A stretch of DNA of 50,023 nucleotides from Oscillospiraceae bacterium (GTDB taxonomy: Bacteria > Bacillota > Clostridia > Oscillospirales > Oscillospiraceae), in contig JAILFJ010000122.1 of the NCBI GenBank assembly GCA_024697625.1, forward strand, positions 1 through 50,023, given 5' to 3'. The notes beneath the pieces were generated by a model, which was not told the origin of the DNA, made no database searches, and saw nothing but the letters and a program-made list of their open reading frames with translations. Both the position numbers and the translations under genes were made by a program. Below, piece by piece: positions 33,169-41,252 of this stretch (positions are counted from its first letter, which is position 1; each line of letters begins with the position of its first letter).

Positions 33169-34122
33169 TCAGCCGCCGATCTGGTTCATGTTGCGTGCGG
33201 CGCGGCTCCGCTCAAGGTAGGAGAGCTCGCCGTGCCACTTGGGCTTGGAGAGTATGGCGGTACGGACGGTCTCCACCATGGCGTCATAGGAAAGCCCTTT
33301 GACCGAGATCTCGTCCGCAGAGTGCAGGCAGGGCTTGAGTTTTCCATCCGCAGTGACGCGAATGCGGTTGCAGGCGGCGCAGAAGTGCGCGCTGACCGGG
33401 CTGATGAGGCCGATGCTGCCCTGTGCGCCGGGCAGGCGATACAGCTTGGCCACACTCCCGTCGGCGGGCAGCGGCTCCAGATCCGGCAGGGCTTCGGTCA
33501 CACGGGTGTAGGGGATGAAGGCCTCGGGGCCGAAATCCCCGCTGTCATACATGGGCATGAGCTCAATGAAGCGAACGTCGACCGGATAGATCCGGCTCAG
33601 CTCTGCAAGGGCGGGGATCTCATCGTCGTTGAAACCGCCGATCAGAACGGCGTTGAGCTTGACCTTTGCAAAGCCCTCGTCCAGCGCAGCTTTGATCCCG
33701 GCAAGGGCTTGATCCAGCTCGCCGTACCGGGTGATATGGCGGTACTTCTCCGGAACCAGCGTGTCCAGGCTGATATTCAGCCGGCTCACGCCCGCCTCCC
33801 GCAGCGGCCGGGCGAGCTTCGGCAGCAGAATCCCGTTGGTTGTGACACAGACCTCGCAGATGCCGTCCGTCGCAGCGGCCTTCCTGCACAGCTCGACAAT
33901 CCCGGGCTTCACGAGAGGCTCGCCGCCGGTAATCCGCAGCTTCGTCACACCCAGTGCCGCACAGGCCCGGACCACGGTGAGCATCTCCTCCTGGGTCAGC
34001 ATTTCGTCGTGGTTCTTCTTGCAGACGCCATCCTCCGGCATGCAGTAGCGGCAGCGGAGGTTGCAGAGTTCGGTTACGGAAAGACGCAGGTACGAGATGC
34101 TGCGTCCATATTGGTCTAACAT
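33169..34122 (-). CDS. moaA: GTP 3',8-cyclase
   Basis: 317 residues. The radical-SAM cluster Cys are C20-x3-C24-x2-C27, and the C-terminal second cluster appears in HFCAACNRIRVT...KPCLHS. The protein ends in Gly-Gly (residues 316-317), the tail needed for activity in MoaA. With MoaC it turns GTP into cyclic pyranopterin monophosphate. GGGAG lies 6 nt before the ATG. It heads the transcript that continues into whiA and dnaE. Confidence 0.95.
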   Translation of the reverse strand: MLDQYGRSISYLRLSVTELCNLRCRYCMPEDGVCKKNHDEMLTQEEMLTVVRACAALGVTKLRITGGEPLVKPGIVELCRKAAATDGICEVCVTTNGILLPKLARPLREAGVSRLNISLDTLVPEKYRHITRYGELDQALAGIKAALDEGFAKVKLNAVLIGGFNDDEIPALAELSRIYPVDVRFIELMPMYDSGDFGPEAFIPYTRVTEALPDLEPLPADGSVAKLYRLPGAQGSIGLISPVSAHFCAACNRIRVTADGKLKPCLHSADEISVKGLSYDAMVETVRTAILSKPKWHGELSYLERSRAARNMNQIGG

Positions 34123-34172
34123 ATGGATCTCCCGCCTAACAGGCTGTTAAAGCCAGAATTGATCAAATAGAA

Positions 34173-34201
34173 ATTATTTCACAGTTGCGCAGTTCTGTCA
34201 A
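34173..34201 (-). promoter_or_regulatory. Sigma-A promoter for moaA-whiA-dnaE
   Basis: Minus strand TTGACA (34196-34201), 17-bp spacer, AATAAT (34173-34178), 50 bp upstream of moaA. Confidence 0.75.
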
Positions 34202-34276
34202 GGCAAAAAAGCCTGTGTTCCTCTCATTGACATGAGAACGGCGGGCCGCCTCGAAGACTGCGCCGGAGGCTGATGA

Positions 34277-34303
34277 CGCACCCGGCGGAGCAGGCCGGGT
34301 GCG
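34277..34303. terminator. GC-rich hairpin after the secreted-protein gene
   Basis: A 10-bp stem CGCACCCGGC/GCCGGGTGCG with a 7-nt loop, 30 bp beyond the stop of the secreted protein. On the minus strand no U-tract follows, so termination activity is uncertain. Confidence 0.45.
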
Positions 34304-34333
34304 CCAGAACCCTGTTTTTACGGAAAGCTGTCT

Positions 34334-36391
34334 TCAGTACACGATCGGAACGTCGTCATCAATGATGTCATCTCCGCCGTCATCCCACTGCCCGTACACC
34401 TCAACACTGACCGGCTCATTGTTGAGGAAGTCCACGGTGCAGCGGTCGCCTTCACTGATGATTCCCGTGTCGGAAATGCAGATGTCATAGCCTACCTGAA
34501 TGAAAACCCCGTTATCCAGCTGAATCGCAACAATGCCCTGGGCAAGCGCCGAAACGGTACCGTCAATGGAGCTGTACTCCGGATCCGGTTCAGATTTGCC
34601 GTAGATGATGACAAGGGTGACCGAATCGCGGGTGATGCTGTTCCCCTCATAGTATACGGTGCAGGGACAGCCGACGGACAGTGTTCCCCCCGACATCTGA
34701 CAGACATCTCTCAGCACCTGCAGGGTCTGCCCGTTCTCAAGGTAGATGGTAACGGTGCTCATCAGGGCCTCCGTGACAGTGCCGTCCATCTCTCCGGGAG
34801 TCGGAGGAAACGGTGACGGCTGGACAAACAGATAGGCGGCGCTGGTTCTTGCAACCTGTCCCTTATAGTAGAAAGTACAGTACACACTCCAGCCATCCAG
34901 CGCTTCGGAGACGCTGCCGATACAGAGGTTGGGACCGTCGTCACCGCTCAGCCAGCAGTTGGGATAATAGTATTGAAAATCACTTGCGGAGTATTCGACG
35001 CCGTTTGAACCGATAAACGTCCATCTCAGGGTCTCCCAGGTGTTTGCGGAGGCGATAAACCAGGCAGTCTCGCCTTCTTCGTGATACTCATTGGTCGGGT
35101 TCTTCGTGATGATCATGACATCCGGCGCGGGCTGAGGGGCGGGAGCCGGGGACGGTGTCGGAACAGGACTGATTTCGTCCGGGGCTTTCTCACCGGTGAA
35201 GATGCTGTAGCTGTCTGTCAGCCGTGCGGCGGTCGCCTTTTCATCGAGGCGGAACCAGTCAAAATGTGTATTGCTTCTGTCTTTGCCGGCAAAGGCATTC
35301 ATCCCTGCCGCGTTGTAGGCATCGGCCGTGATCTCCGCACCATTTCTGTCCTGGAAGGAGACATGCCCGTTGCTTTCAACATGCTGGGTGGCAAAGGCTT
35401 CATAGCTGAGCTCACGGTCTTTCAGTACGACAGAGCACTTGACAGAATATGCCTCGTCTGCGGAAGGCCAGATGTTGTCATAGAAGAGATAAGACCATGT
35501 ATCGCTGTCCTTGTCAAAGTAGGTATCCGCATTCTCGGAGATAATGTCCGGGAAGGTTTCCCCGTCTTCAAGCGGAATGCTGCACGCTTCAAAAAACGCA
35601 CCGGAGGGGTTGACTTCCCAGACCTGCATGTTCGTAGAACGGTCTTCATGATGCATTGAGGCCGCTATGATTTCGAGACATCCGTTGTGGTCCAGATCCG
35701 ATACCGTGTAATACCATTCATATGTGGATTCGTCCTGCCGGAAGCTGTCAAGACTGTCGGCAATCATCTGGAGCTGACCGGCGGCATCCTTTGCCTTCAG
35801 AATCTCGGAGGAGGCAGGAGAGGAGACGCTGTCCTTGTCATACGGCATCACAGACAGCCACCGGGCAGCGGGATAGAATTCCAATGCCTCTGCTCCGGGA
35901 ACATGCTGATCTACCGGGGTGTATTCCGCGTCGGGATTGTTCTGAATATCAAGCACTTCATCGAAGAGCTGCTCCGATACGAGATTTTCGTTCAGCAGGG
36001 AATAACGGGTTGCTCCGGCAGCGCCCATCTGAGCCCACCAGAGAATAACACCGTTCTTCTCAGGGTCGGTGTACAGAGCGGTATGACCAAGACCGAAATC
36101 ACCGGCGCGCTCCGCCTTTCCGTCTTTGAAAAGGTAGACCGTGCCGACGTAATCGGCTTCACAGGTTCCGGTTTTGGTAATGAGCTCGGGAGTTCCGTCC
36201 TTGTCGATGTCATAGAGCAGATAGCTGTACTCTGCGATGCTGCCGGCAGGTTCCGACCCTGCCGCCGTGTTCATTTCGTCAAGTACGGCAGAATAGGCGT
36301 CTGTCCATCCGTCCGCCCATGCTGTTATGCTGCCGCAGGCCAGAATAACGGCAAAGAGAAGTACCATGGCGACTGTTTTTACCTGTTTCAT
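34334..36391 (-). CDS. Large secreted protein with Ca-loop-like motifs, Ig-like domain and C-terminal repeats; function unknown
   Basis: 685 residues. A Sec signal peptide covers 1-26 (cleavage likely after AWA). Two DxDxxG calcium-loop-like motifs lie in VCBS/FG-GAP-like settings: DIDKDGTPEL at 61-70 and DLDHNGCLEI near 231-240. A Pro-rich linker (SPVPTPSPAPAPQPAP, about 415-430) leads to an Ig-like domain (about 432-525) and two similar repeats of about 55 residues (about 536-590 and 609-667), each opening with DGTV and holding one or two Cys. The tail is acidic (WDDGGDDIIDDD). No catalytic motif is recognised. AAGGAGG precedes the ATG, and the gene has its own consensus promoter. A surface or extracellular role is inferred. 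Confidence 0.7.
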   Translation of the reverse strand: MKQVKTVAMVLLFAVILACGSITAWADGWTDAYSAVLDEMNTAAGSEPAGSIAEYSYLLYDIDKDGTPELITKTGTCEADYVGTVYLFKDGKAERAGDFGLGHTALYTDPEKNGVILWWAQMGAAGATRYSLLNENLVSEQLFDEVLDIQNNPDAEYTPVDQHVPGAEALEFYPAARWLSVMPYDKDSVSSPASSEILKAKDAAGQLQMIADSLDSFRQDESTYEWYYTVSDLDHNGCLEIIAASMHHEDRSTNMQVWEVNPSGAFFEACSIPLEDGETFPDIISENADTYFDKDSDTWSYLFYDNIWPSADEAYSVKCSVVLKDRELSYEAFATQHVESNGHVSFQDRNGAEITADAYNAAGMNAFAGKDRSNTHFDWFRLDEKATAARLTDSYSIFTGEKAPDEISPVPTPSPAPAPQPAPDVMIITKNPTNEYHEEGETAWFIASANTWETLRWTFIGSNGVEYSASDFQYYYPNCWLSGDDGPNLCIGSVSEALDGWSVYCTFYYKGQVARTSAAYLFVQPSPFPPTPGEMDGTVTEALMSTVTIYLENGQTLQVLRDVCQMSGGTLSVGCPCTVYYEGNSITRDSVTLVIIYGKSEPDPEYSSIDGTVSALAQGIVAIQLDNGVFIQVGYDICISDTGIISEGDRCTVDFLNNEPVSVEVYGQWDDGGDDIIDDDVPIVY

Positions 36392-36498
36392 TGCGAGTCC
36401 TCCTTGTTCTGATATTGAAGAGTGTCCGGTGAAAACGCGGTTTTAAAAAACGGCGTATTCCGCTGAAATGTTCTGACAGTGAACCGACAACTGTATGT

Positions 36499-36527
36499 AT
36501 TATAGTGCTGATTCGCCATGCTGTCAA
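36499..36527 (-). promoter_or_regulatory. Consensus sigma-A promoter for the secreted-protein gene
   Basis: Minus strand TTGACA (36522-36527), 17-bp spacer, TATAAT (36499-36504): a perfect match, giving an untranslated leader of about 100 nt. Confidence 0.8.
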
Positions 36528-36573
36528 TGTCAACATCCCGGCGGCAGGCCAGTCAAGAAAGATAAAATAACAA

Positions 36574-36602
36574 TTGACAGTAAAAGACGTTGATGATAAA
36601 AT
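36574..36602 (+). promoter_or_regulatory. Sigma-A promoter for TTT cassette 2
   Basis: TTGACA (36574-36579), 17-bp spacer, TAAAAT (36597-36602), 60 bp before tctC. Confidence 0.75.
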
Positions 36603-36662
36603 TCTTTCCATGAAAGAACAGGCGGAAACCTGTTCGAAAAATACAGTAAAGGAGCTATATCA

Positions 36663-37634
36663 ATGAAGAAACTTCTCGCTATCCTTCTGGCGGTTGTCAT
36701 GGTAGTCTGCCTGTCTGCCACCGCGTTCGCGGACTATCCTGACAAGGGCATCAACGTGATCTGCCCCTGGGGCGCCGGCGGCGGCACGGACAACTGCCTG
36801 CGCGCCTTCTGCGCTGCTCTTGAGAAGCAGCTCGGCGTCACCCTCACGGTTGACAACCTGACCGGCGCCGGCGGCGTCATCGGTCACGAAGCCATTGCCG
36901 ATGCTGAGCCGGACGGCTATACTTTCGGCATGATCACATGGGAGCTCCCCTCCTACCTCCCGCAGGACATGTCCGAGTACACCTATGAGAGCTACATTCC
37001 TCTCTGCCGTGTGAACACCGATGCCTCTGCCATCACGGTCAACACCAAGTGGGCAGCCGACAACGGCGTCACCGATCTGGCCAGCTTCATCGCCTACTGC
37101 AAGGACCACCCGGGCGAAGTCACCATGGGCGGTTCCTCCTCCGGCTCCGTGTGGCATGTCGGCGGCGGCTACCTGATGAACGCCGCGGGCATCGACATCA
37201 AGATGATCACCTATTCTGACGGCGCTGCCTCCGCCGCGAAGGCTGCCGCGCAGGGTGAGATCACCGGTGTCACCATCTCCGCTGCAGAAGCCCGCTCCTT
37301 TGTCGAGGCCGGTGACCTGACCATGCTCGGCATCATGAGCGCTGAGCGCAACAGCGTCTTCCCCGATGTCCCGACCTGCCAGGAAGAGGGCTATGACCTG
37401 ATCTGGGGTACCTGGCGCGGATTGGCCCTGCCTCTCGGAACGGACGAAGAGGTCGTGAAGGTCCTCAGCGATGCCTGCGCTGCCGCAATTGAGGATCCTG
37501 ACTTTGTCGAATTCATGAAGAATGCCGGCCAGACCATCTCCTATCTGAACGCAGAGGAGTACACCGAATTCCTGGCCCAGGAGACTGAGAATGTTCCTGC
37601 AGCCATGGTCGCTGTCGGCCTGATCGAGGAGTAA
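36663..37634 (+). CDS. tctC: Tripartite tricarboxylate transporter substrate-binding protein (cassette 2)
   Basis: 323 residues with a signal peptide (MKKLLAILLAVVMVVCL, cleavage after TAFA). The ligand loop is WGAGGGTDNCLR and the second loop GAGGVIGHE, both typical of Bug/TctC proteins. It differs widely from the cassette 1 protein, so a different carboxylate is likely. Codon use in this gene leans strongly to C-ending codons, as in highly expressed genes. AAAGGAG precedes the ATG. Confidence 0.9.
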   Translation: MKKLLAILLAVVMVVCLSATAFADYPDKGINVICPWGAGGGTDNCLRAFCAALEKQLGVTLTVDNLTGAGGVIGHEAIADAEPDGYTFGMITWELPSYLPQDMSEYTYESYIPLCRVNTDASAITVNTKWAADNGVTDLASFIAYCKDHPGEVTMGGSSSGSVWHVGGGYLMNAAGIDIKMITYSDGAASAAKAAAQGEITGVTISAAEARSFVEAGDLTMLGIMSAERNSVFPDVPTCQEEGYDLIWGTWRGLALPLGTDEEVVKVLSDACAAAIEDPDFVEFMKNAGQTISYLNAEEYTEFLAQETENVPAAMVAVGLIEE

Positions 37635-37691
37635 TCAGCGATCCGGAAGAGATTCCGCATGGATTCAAAAAACAACGATTCAGAAATGCCG

Positions 37692-37719
37692 AAAGGGCAG
37701 GCAGATTGCCTGCCCTTTT
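37692..37719 (+). terminator. Intercistronic hairpin between tctC and tctB (cassette 2)
   Basis: A 12-bp stem AAAGGGCAGGCA/TGCCTGCCCTTT with a 3-nt loop and TTTTGTT after it. It would partly end transcription after tctC. The core stem is the same as the hairpin in cassette 1. Confidence 0.8.
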
Positions 37720-37732
37720 GTTAAGGAAAGGA

Positions 37733-38275
37733 GTGGTTTCCCTGGAAGTCAAGAAAACGCAGTCCAAGGCCTTCGCAAACCTGATCGCATCCCTTGCGCT
37801 GATCGTCTTTGAAATCTGGGCCTGGCTGCAGACCAACAACATCAAGACTGCGAAAAACGCTGCAGTCCAGCCTTCCACCTTCCCGCGCATCATGATTATC
37901 GGCATGGCGGTTTTCACCGTGGTGCTGCTGATCCAGTCGCTCATCAAGCTGGGCAGCATGAAGACGGACGATCCTCTCGCCGAGAAGGCGGAGACGCTGA
38001 ATTTTATCAAAGACAAGGGCGTGCTCGCAGCTCTGTTTGTCGTTCTGCTCTGCTGTGTCTACGTATATTTCTTCAAGAGCCTGGGCTATGTCATCGTGAG
38101 CTTCCTGCTCTCCGGCATCATCATGTGGCTGATCGGCCTGCGCAAGCCCGTCCCTCTGATCCTCATCTCAGCGCTGGTGCCGCTGCTTATGTGGCTGGTT
38201 TTCTACAAGATGCTGAAGGTGAATATCCCGATGGGACCGCTCCAGTTCCTGCGTGAGCTGGTAGACAAGATCTGA
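37733..38275 (+). CDS. tctB: Tripartite tricarboxylate transporter, small membrane subunit (cassette 2)
   Basis: 180 residues if it starts at GTG 37733, with AAGGA 5 nt upstream. A CTG at 37742 lies 8 nt after AAAGGAG and would give the more family-like start MEVKKTQ; no ATG is available in this stretch. Four hydrophobic segments (about 18-36, 60-75, 102-120, 125-165) match TctB. It sits between the hairpin and tctA, which starts 17 bp later. Confidence 0.82.
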   Translation: MVSLEVKKTQSKAFANLIASLALIVFEIWAWLQTNNIKTAKNAAVQPSTFPRIMIIGMAVFTVVLLIQSLIKLGSMKTDDPLAEKAETLNFIKDKGVLAALFVVLLCCVYVYFFKSLGYVIVSFLLSGIIMWLIGLRKPVPLILISALVPLLMWLVFYKMLKVNIPMGPLQFLRELVDKI

Positions 38276-38292
38276 GAAGGGGGAACGGATTT

Positions 38293-39822
38293 ATGGATTG
38301 GAACTTACTCTTCTCAAGCTATTCGAATGTCTTTCTGGATCCGCAGGTCCTGCTGATGACTCTCCTGGGTGCTGTCGGCGGTGTGCTGCTGGGCGCAATC
38401 CCCGGTATGACAGCCACGATGGGTGTCGCACTGCTGATCCCGTTCTCTTTCGGAATGGATCTGATCCCCTCCATCGGCCTGCTGCTGGGTATCTACTGCG
38501 GCGGCATGTACGGCGGCTCCATCTCCGCCATCCTGATCCATGCTCCGGGTACCCCCTCCGCAGCCGCGACGCTGCTGGACGGTTACCCGATGGCCCAGAA
38601 GGGAGAGGCGGGCAGAGCGCTGTCGGTGGCGATGTTCTCGTCCTTCTGCGGCGGCGTGATCGGGGCCCTGATCATGACCTTCCTGTCACCGCTGGTGGCG
38701 AAGGTCGCAATGAAGTTCACTTCGGCCGAGATGCTGATGCTGGCAGTCTTCGGCCTGTCGGTCATCATCTCCATCTCCGGCAAGTCTATCTCCAAAGGAC
38801 TCATCAGTGCCTTTTTCGGCATGCTGCTCTGCACCATCGGTCTGGACCCGACCTACTCGAAGCAGCGCTTCACCTTCGGCGTGACAAGCCTGAAAGGCGG
38901 CCTGAGCTTTATCCCGGTTCTGATCGGACTCTTTGCCATTGCGGAGGTGATTGCCGGAGTCGAGCGCATCATCGCCGGGCACGAGAGCGCCTATGCCAAA
39001 TCCAACGAGAAGATTACCCGTGTGCTTCCGGACGGAAAGACTATCGGTCAGATCTGGCCGAACATCTTCTCCGGCGGCATCATCGGCACCTTCATCGGGG
39101 CGATCCCCGGTGCGGGCGGCGATATCGCGGTCTTCGTCTCGTATGCCTTCAACAAGGGCGTCAGCAAGCATCCTGAAAAGTGGGGCACCGGTATCCCGAA
39201 CGGCGTTGCCGCCACCGAGTCGGCCAACAACGGCTGCTCCGGAGGTGCGATGATCCCGCTGCTGTCCCTCGGCGTGCCCGGCGACTCGGTCACGGCAATT
39301 CTGCTGGGCGCCTTCATCATGAAGGGCATCCAACCCGGACCCATGATGTACGTCTCGGAGCTTCCTACCGTGTACAAGGTCTTCGCAGCGCTGATGCTGG
39401 CGAACCTCGCAATGCTGCTGGTCGGCTGCGCGGGTGTCCGGATCTTCGCGAAGATCGTCTCTCTGGAAAAGCGTATGCTTTACCCGATCATTCTGGTGGT
39501 CTCGCTGCTGGGTGCCTTTGCCATCAACAAAAACGTCTATGACGTGGGTGTCTGCGTCTTCTTCGGCGTAATCGGCTGGCTCATGAACAAGTATGAGTTC
39601 CCGCTCTCTCCGATCCTGCTGGCCCTGATCCTTGGGCCGATGTGCGAACAGAACTTCGTCCGTTTCATGGACCTGAACCAGGGCAACTTCGGCGCCATCC
39701 TGAACTATCCCATCGCTGTCGGCTTCTTTGTCGTGGCTGTCGGTGTCGTGATCTTCTCTATTTTCAACCAGAAGAAGATAGAGAGGCGGGAAAAGGCGAA
39801 TAAAGCCGCGGCGGCAGAATGA
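38293..39822 (+). CDS. tctA: Tripartite tricarboxylate transporter, large permease subunit (cassette 2)
   Basis: 509 residues, about twelve membrane helices, TctA signatures LLGAIPGMTATMGVALLIPF near residue 33 and FIGAIPGAGGDIAVF near 263. A short basic tail (QKKIERREKANK) ends the protein. It is preceded by a GGGGGAACG ribosome site. The stop overlaps the start of the following hydrolase gene (ATGA). Confidence 0.93.
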   Translation: MDWNLLFSSYSNVFLDPQVLLMTLLGAVGGVLLGAIPGMTATMGVALLIPFSFGMDLIPSIGLLLGIYCGGMYGGSISAILIHAPGTPSAAATLLDGYPMAQKGEAGRALSVAMFSSFCGGVIGALIMTFLSPLVAKVAMKFTSAEMLMLAVFGLSVIISISGKSISKGLISAFFGMLLCTIGLDPTYSKQRFTFGVTSLKGGLSFIPVLIGLFAIAEVIAGVERIIAGHESAYAKSNEKITRVLPDGKTIGQIWPNIFSGGIIGTFIGAIPGAGGDIAVFVSYAFNKGVSKHPEKWGTGIPNGVAATESANNGCSGGAMIPLLSLGVPGDSVTAILLGAFIMKGIQPGPMMYVSELPTVYKVFAALMLANLAMLLVGCAGVRIFAKIVSLEKRMLYPIILVVSLLGAFAINKNVYDVGVCVFFGVIGWLMNKYEFPLSPILLALILGPMCEQNFVRFMDLNQGNFGAILNYPIAVGFFVVAVGVVIFSIFNQKKIERREKANKAAAAE

Positions 39823-40646
39823 GCCGCGGCTGCCGATTTCTGCGGAACCTTGCTCTCGGAATCCTCCCGCTGCTGGCAATCCTCTTTCTCTGCGGCGCGG
39901 GGATTCCGGAGAACCCGGAGAAAGAAGAAAATCCCCTGCCGGAGGACGGACGGGTGTATTCCGACCTCGGGCAGGGGACCTTCTGCCTGATCCGCGATGC
40001 TTTCGTCTACATCCCGGAGCACTGTGACGACAATACCGGATACCTTCTGCACTATGCCGGGGGGACTGGCGGACTGGATGACTGGGTCCTGCAGCAGCAG
40101 TATCCCGAATACTACCTGCGGGAATACCGGCCGAATGCGGTATGCGTATTCTTCAAGGGGTCCGGCCTGCGTGACATCCCTGCCGCCTGCGAGCGGACGG
40201 GGGAGCTGCTTGCGGAGCTCGGGGAGCTGACCGGCGTACGGCCGGAGAAGATCGCTGTCAGCGCCGCCAGCAACGGAGGATACACCGCCCTGCACGCGGC
40301 CTGCCGGCTGTATACCGACTATGGGATCCGGACAGACCGTATCCTGCTTCTGGACATGGGAGACAGCTGGAGCAAGGAGGAGCTTCTGATCACGGGGGAG
40401 GAAGCGGCACCGCTGCTGGAGATGGGGACAACGGTCTATGCCCTGGGGGCCGAGGGCGATGCCTTCACGCTCCCGGGCGCACAGAAGTTTGCCTCCTCAG
40501 GGGTCCCGCTGATCGAGGTCGTCAGCCGGAAACGCAACCATGATGAGATGACTGTCGAGGCCTTCCAGGAGGGCGTGCTGTCCTTCCTCCTCGGAGAGAG
40601 TGCCCGGCTGAACGAGAAGCGCTACACACTGAACCCGGTGAACTGA
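39819..40646 (+). CDS. Membrane-anchored or secreted alpha/beta hydrolase (esterase-like)
   Basis: 275 residues. An N-terminal hydrophobic segment (about 9-27) acts as signal or anchor. The likely triad is Ser151 in VSAASNGGYTA (an A-x-S-N-G nucleophile elbow), Asp near 179 or 182 in LLLDMGDSW, and His241 in RNHDEMT. This resembles polyhydroxybutyrate-depolymerase/feruloyl-esterase type hydrolases in layout, but the family is not fixed. The start overlaps the tctA stop by 4 nt, so its amount is tied to the transporter; it may release the transported acid from an ester outside the cell. The 3' end is 11 bp from the convergent Rrf2 gene. Confidence 0.7.
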   Translation: MSRGCRFLRNLALGILPLLAILFLCGAGIPENPEKEENPLPEDGRVYSDLGQGTFCLIRDAFVYIPEHCDDNTGYLLHYAGGTGGLDDWVLQQQYPEYYLREYRPNAVCVFFKGSGLRDIPAACERTGELLAELGELTGVRPEKIAVSAASNGGYTALHAACRLYTDYGIRTDRILLLDMGDSWSKEELLITGEEAAPLLEMGTTVYALGAEGDAFTLPGAQKFASSGVPLIEVVSRKRNHDEMTVEAFQEGVLSFLLGESARLNEKRYTLNPVN

Positions 40647-40657
40647 CCCGTTGAGCG

Positions 40658-41086
40658 TCAGCCCGCGCAGTCACAGCCCCCGGAGCTCTTTGCTGCCAGG
40701 TCCCGCACCGTAAAGCCGCTCAGATAATCGCTGACAACGGTGTTCAGACCGTTCCAGAGAGGGAGCGTCGGACAGCTTTCCGCTCGCTGACAGGGGATGC
40801 TGCTCTCCTTGAGACAGGCAACAGGAACCAGCGTCCCTTCGGTCAGCTGAAGCACTTCCAGCACGCCGATCGCCTCGGCCGGACGGGCCAGCCGGTATCC
40901 GCCGCCCTTCCCGCGCAGACCTTCGACCAGCTTCCCCTGTACCAGAAGCTTGACGATGCTTTCGAGATATTTTTCCGAGATTTCCTGCCGGTCGGCAATT
41001 TCCCGGAGGGTAATATATCCGCTGTCCCGGTTCTCAGTAAGATCTATGAGAATACGCAGAGCGTAGCGGCCTCGGGTAGAAATCAT
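40658..41086 (-). CDS. Rrf2-family transcriptional regulator, IscR-like cysteines
   Basis: 142 residues. An N-terminal winged helix (MISTRGRYALRILIDL; recognition region ISEKYLESIV) and a three-cysteine cluster site C91-x7-C99-x5-C105, the pattern that binds [2Fe-2S] in IscR/NsrR-type proteins. The last six residues, GCDCAG, add two Cys (138, 140) not usual in the family. It is divergent from proC and has a promoter with an inverted repeat at 41119-41151, probably its own operator. It could sense Fe-S status, redox or cysteine supply. Confidence 0.88.
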   Translation of the reverse strand: MISTRGRYALRILIDLTENRDSGYITLREIADRQEISEKYLESIVKLLVQGKLVEGLRGKGGGYRLARPAEAIGVLEVLQLTEGTLVPVACLKESSIPCQRAESCPTLPLWNGLNTVVSDYLSGFTVRDLAAKSSGGCDCAG

Positions 41087-41118
41087 GATAGGAACCCTCC
41101 TGAATCATTTCTGATATT

Positions 41119-41151
41119 TCCTATTATACATCAGGGTTTATAGGAATTCAA
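41119..41151 (-). promoter_or_regulatory. Promoter and candidate Rrf2 operator
   Basis: Minus strand TTGAAT (41146-41151), 17-bp spacer, TATAAT (41123-41128). Arms TCCTAT (41119-41124) and ATAGGA (41140-41145) form an inverted repeat that overlaps the -10 box and the spacer, as expected for autorepression. Confidence 0.7.
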
Positions 41152-41252
41152 GCGGGTCCGTGACCCGGTCCAGTTCAGATCAGAAACACGGGGTCTGCAG
41201 GGCAGATCCTGAGAGCCGAAGAGCTTACACACAGAAAGGCGATGCAAATGTT

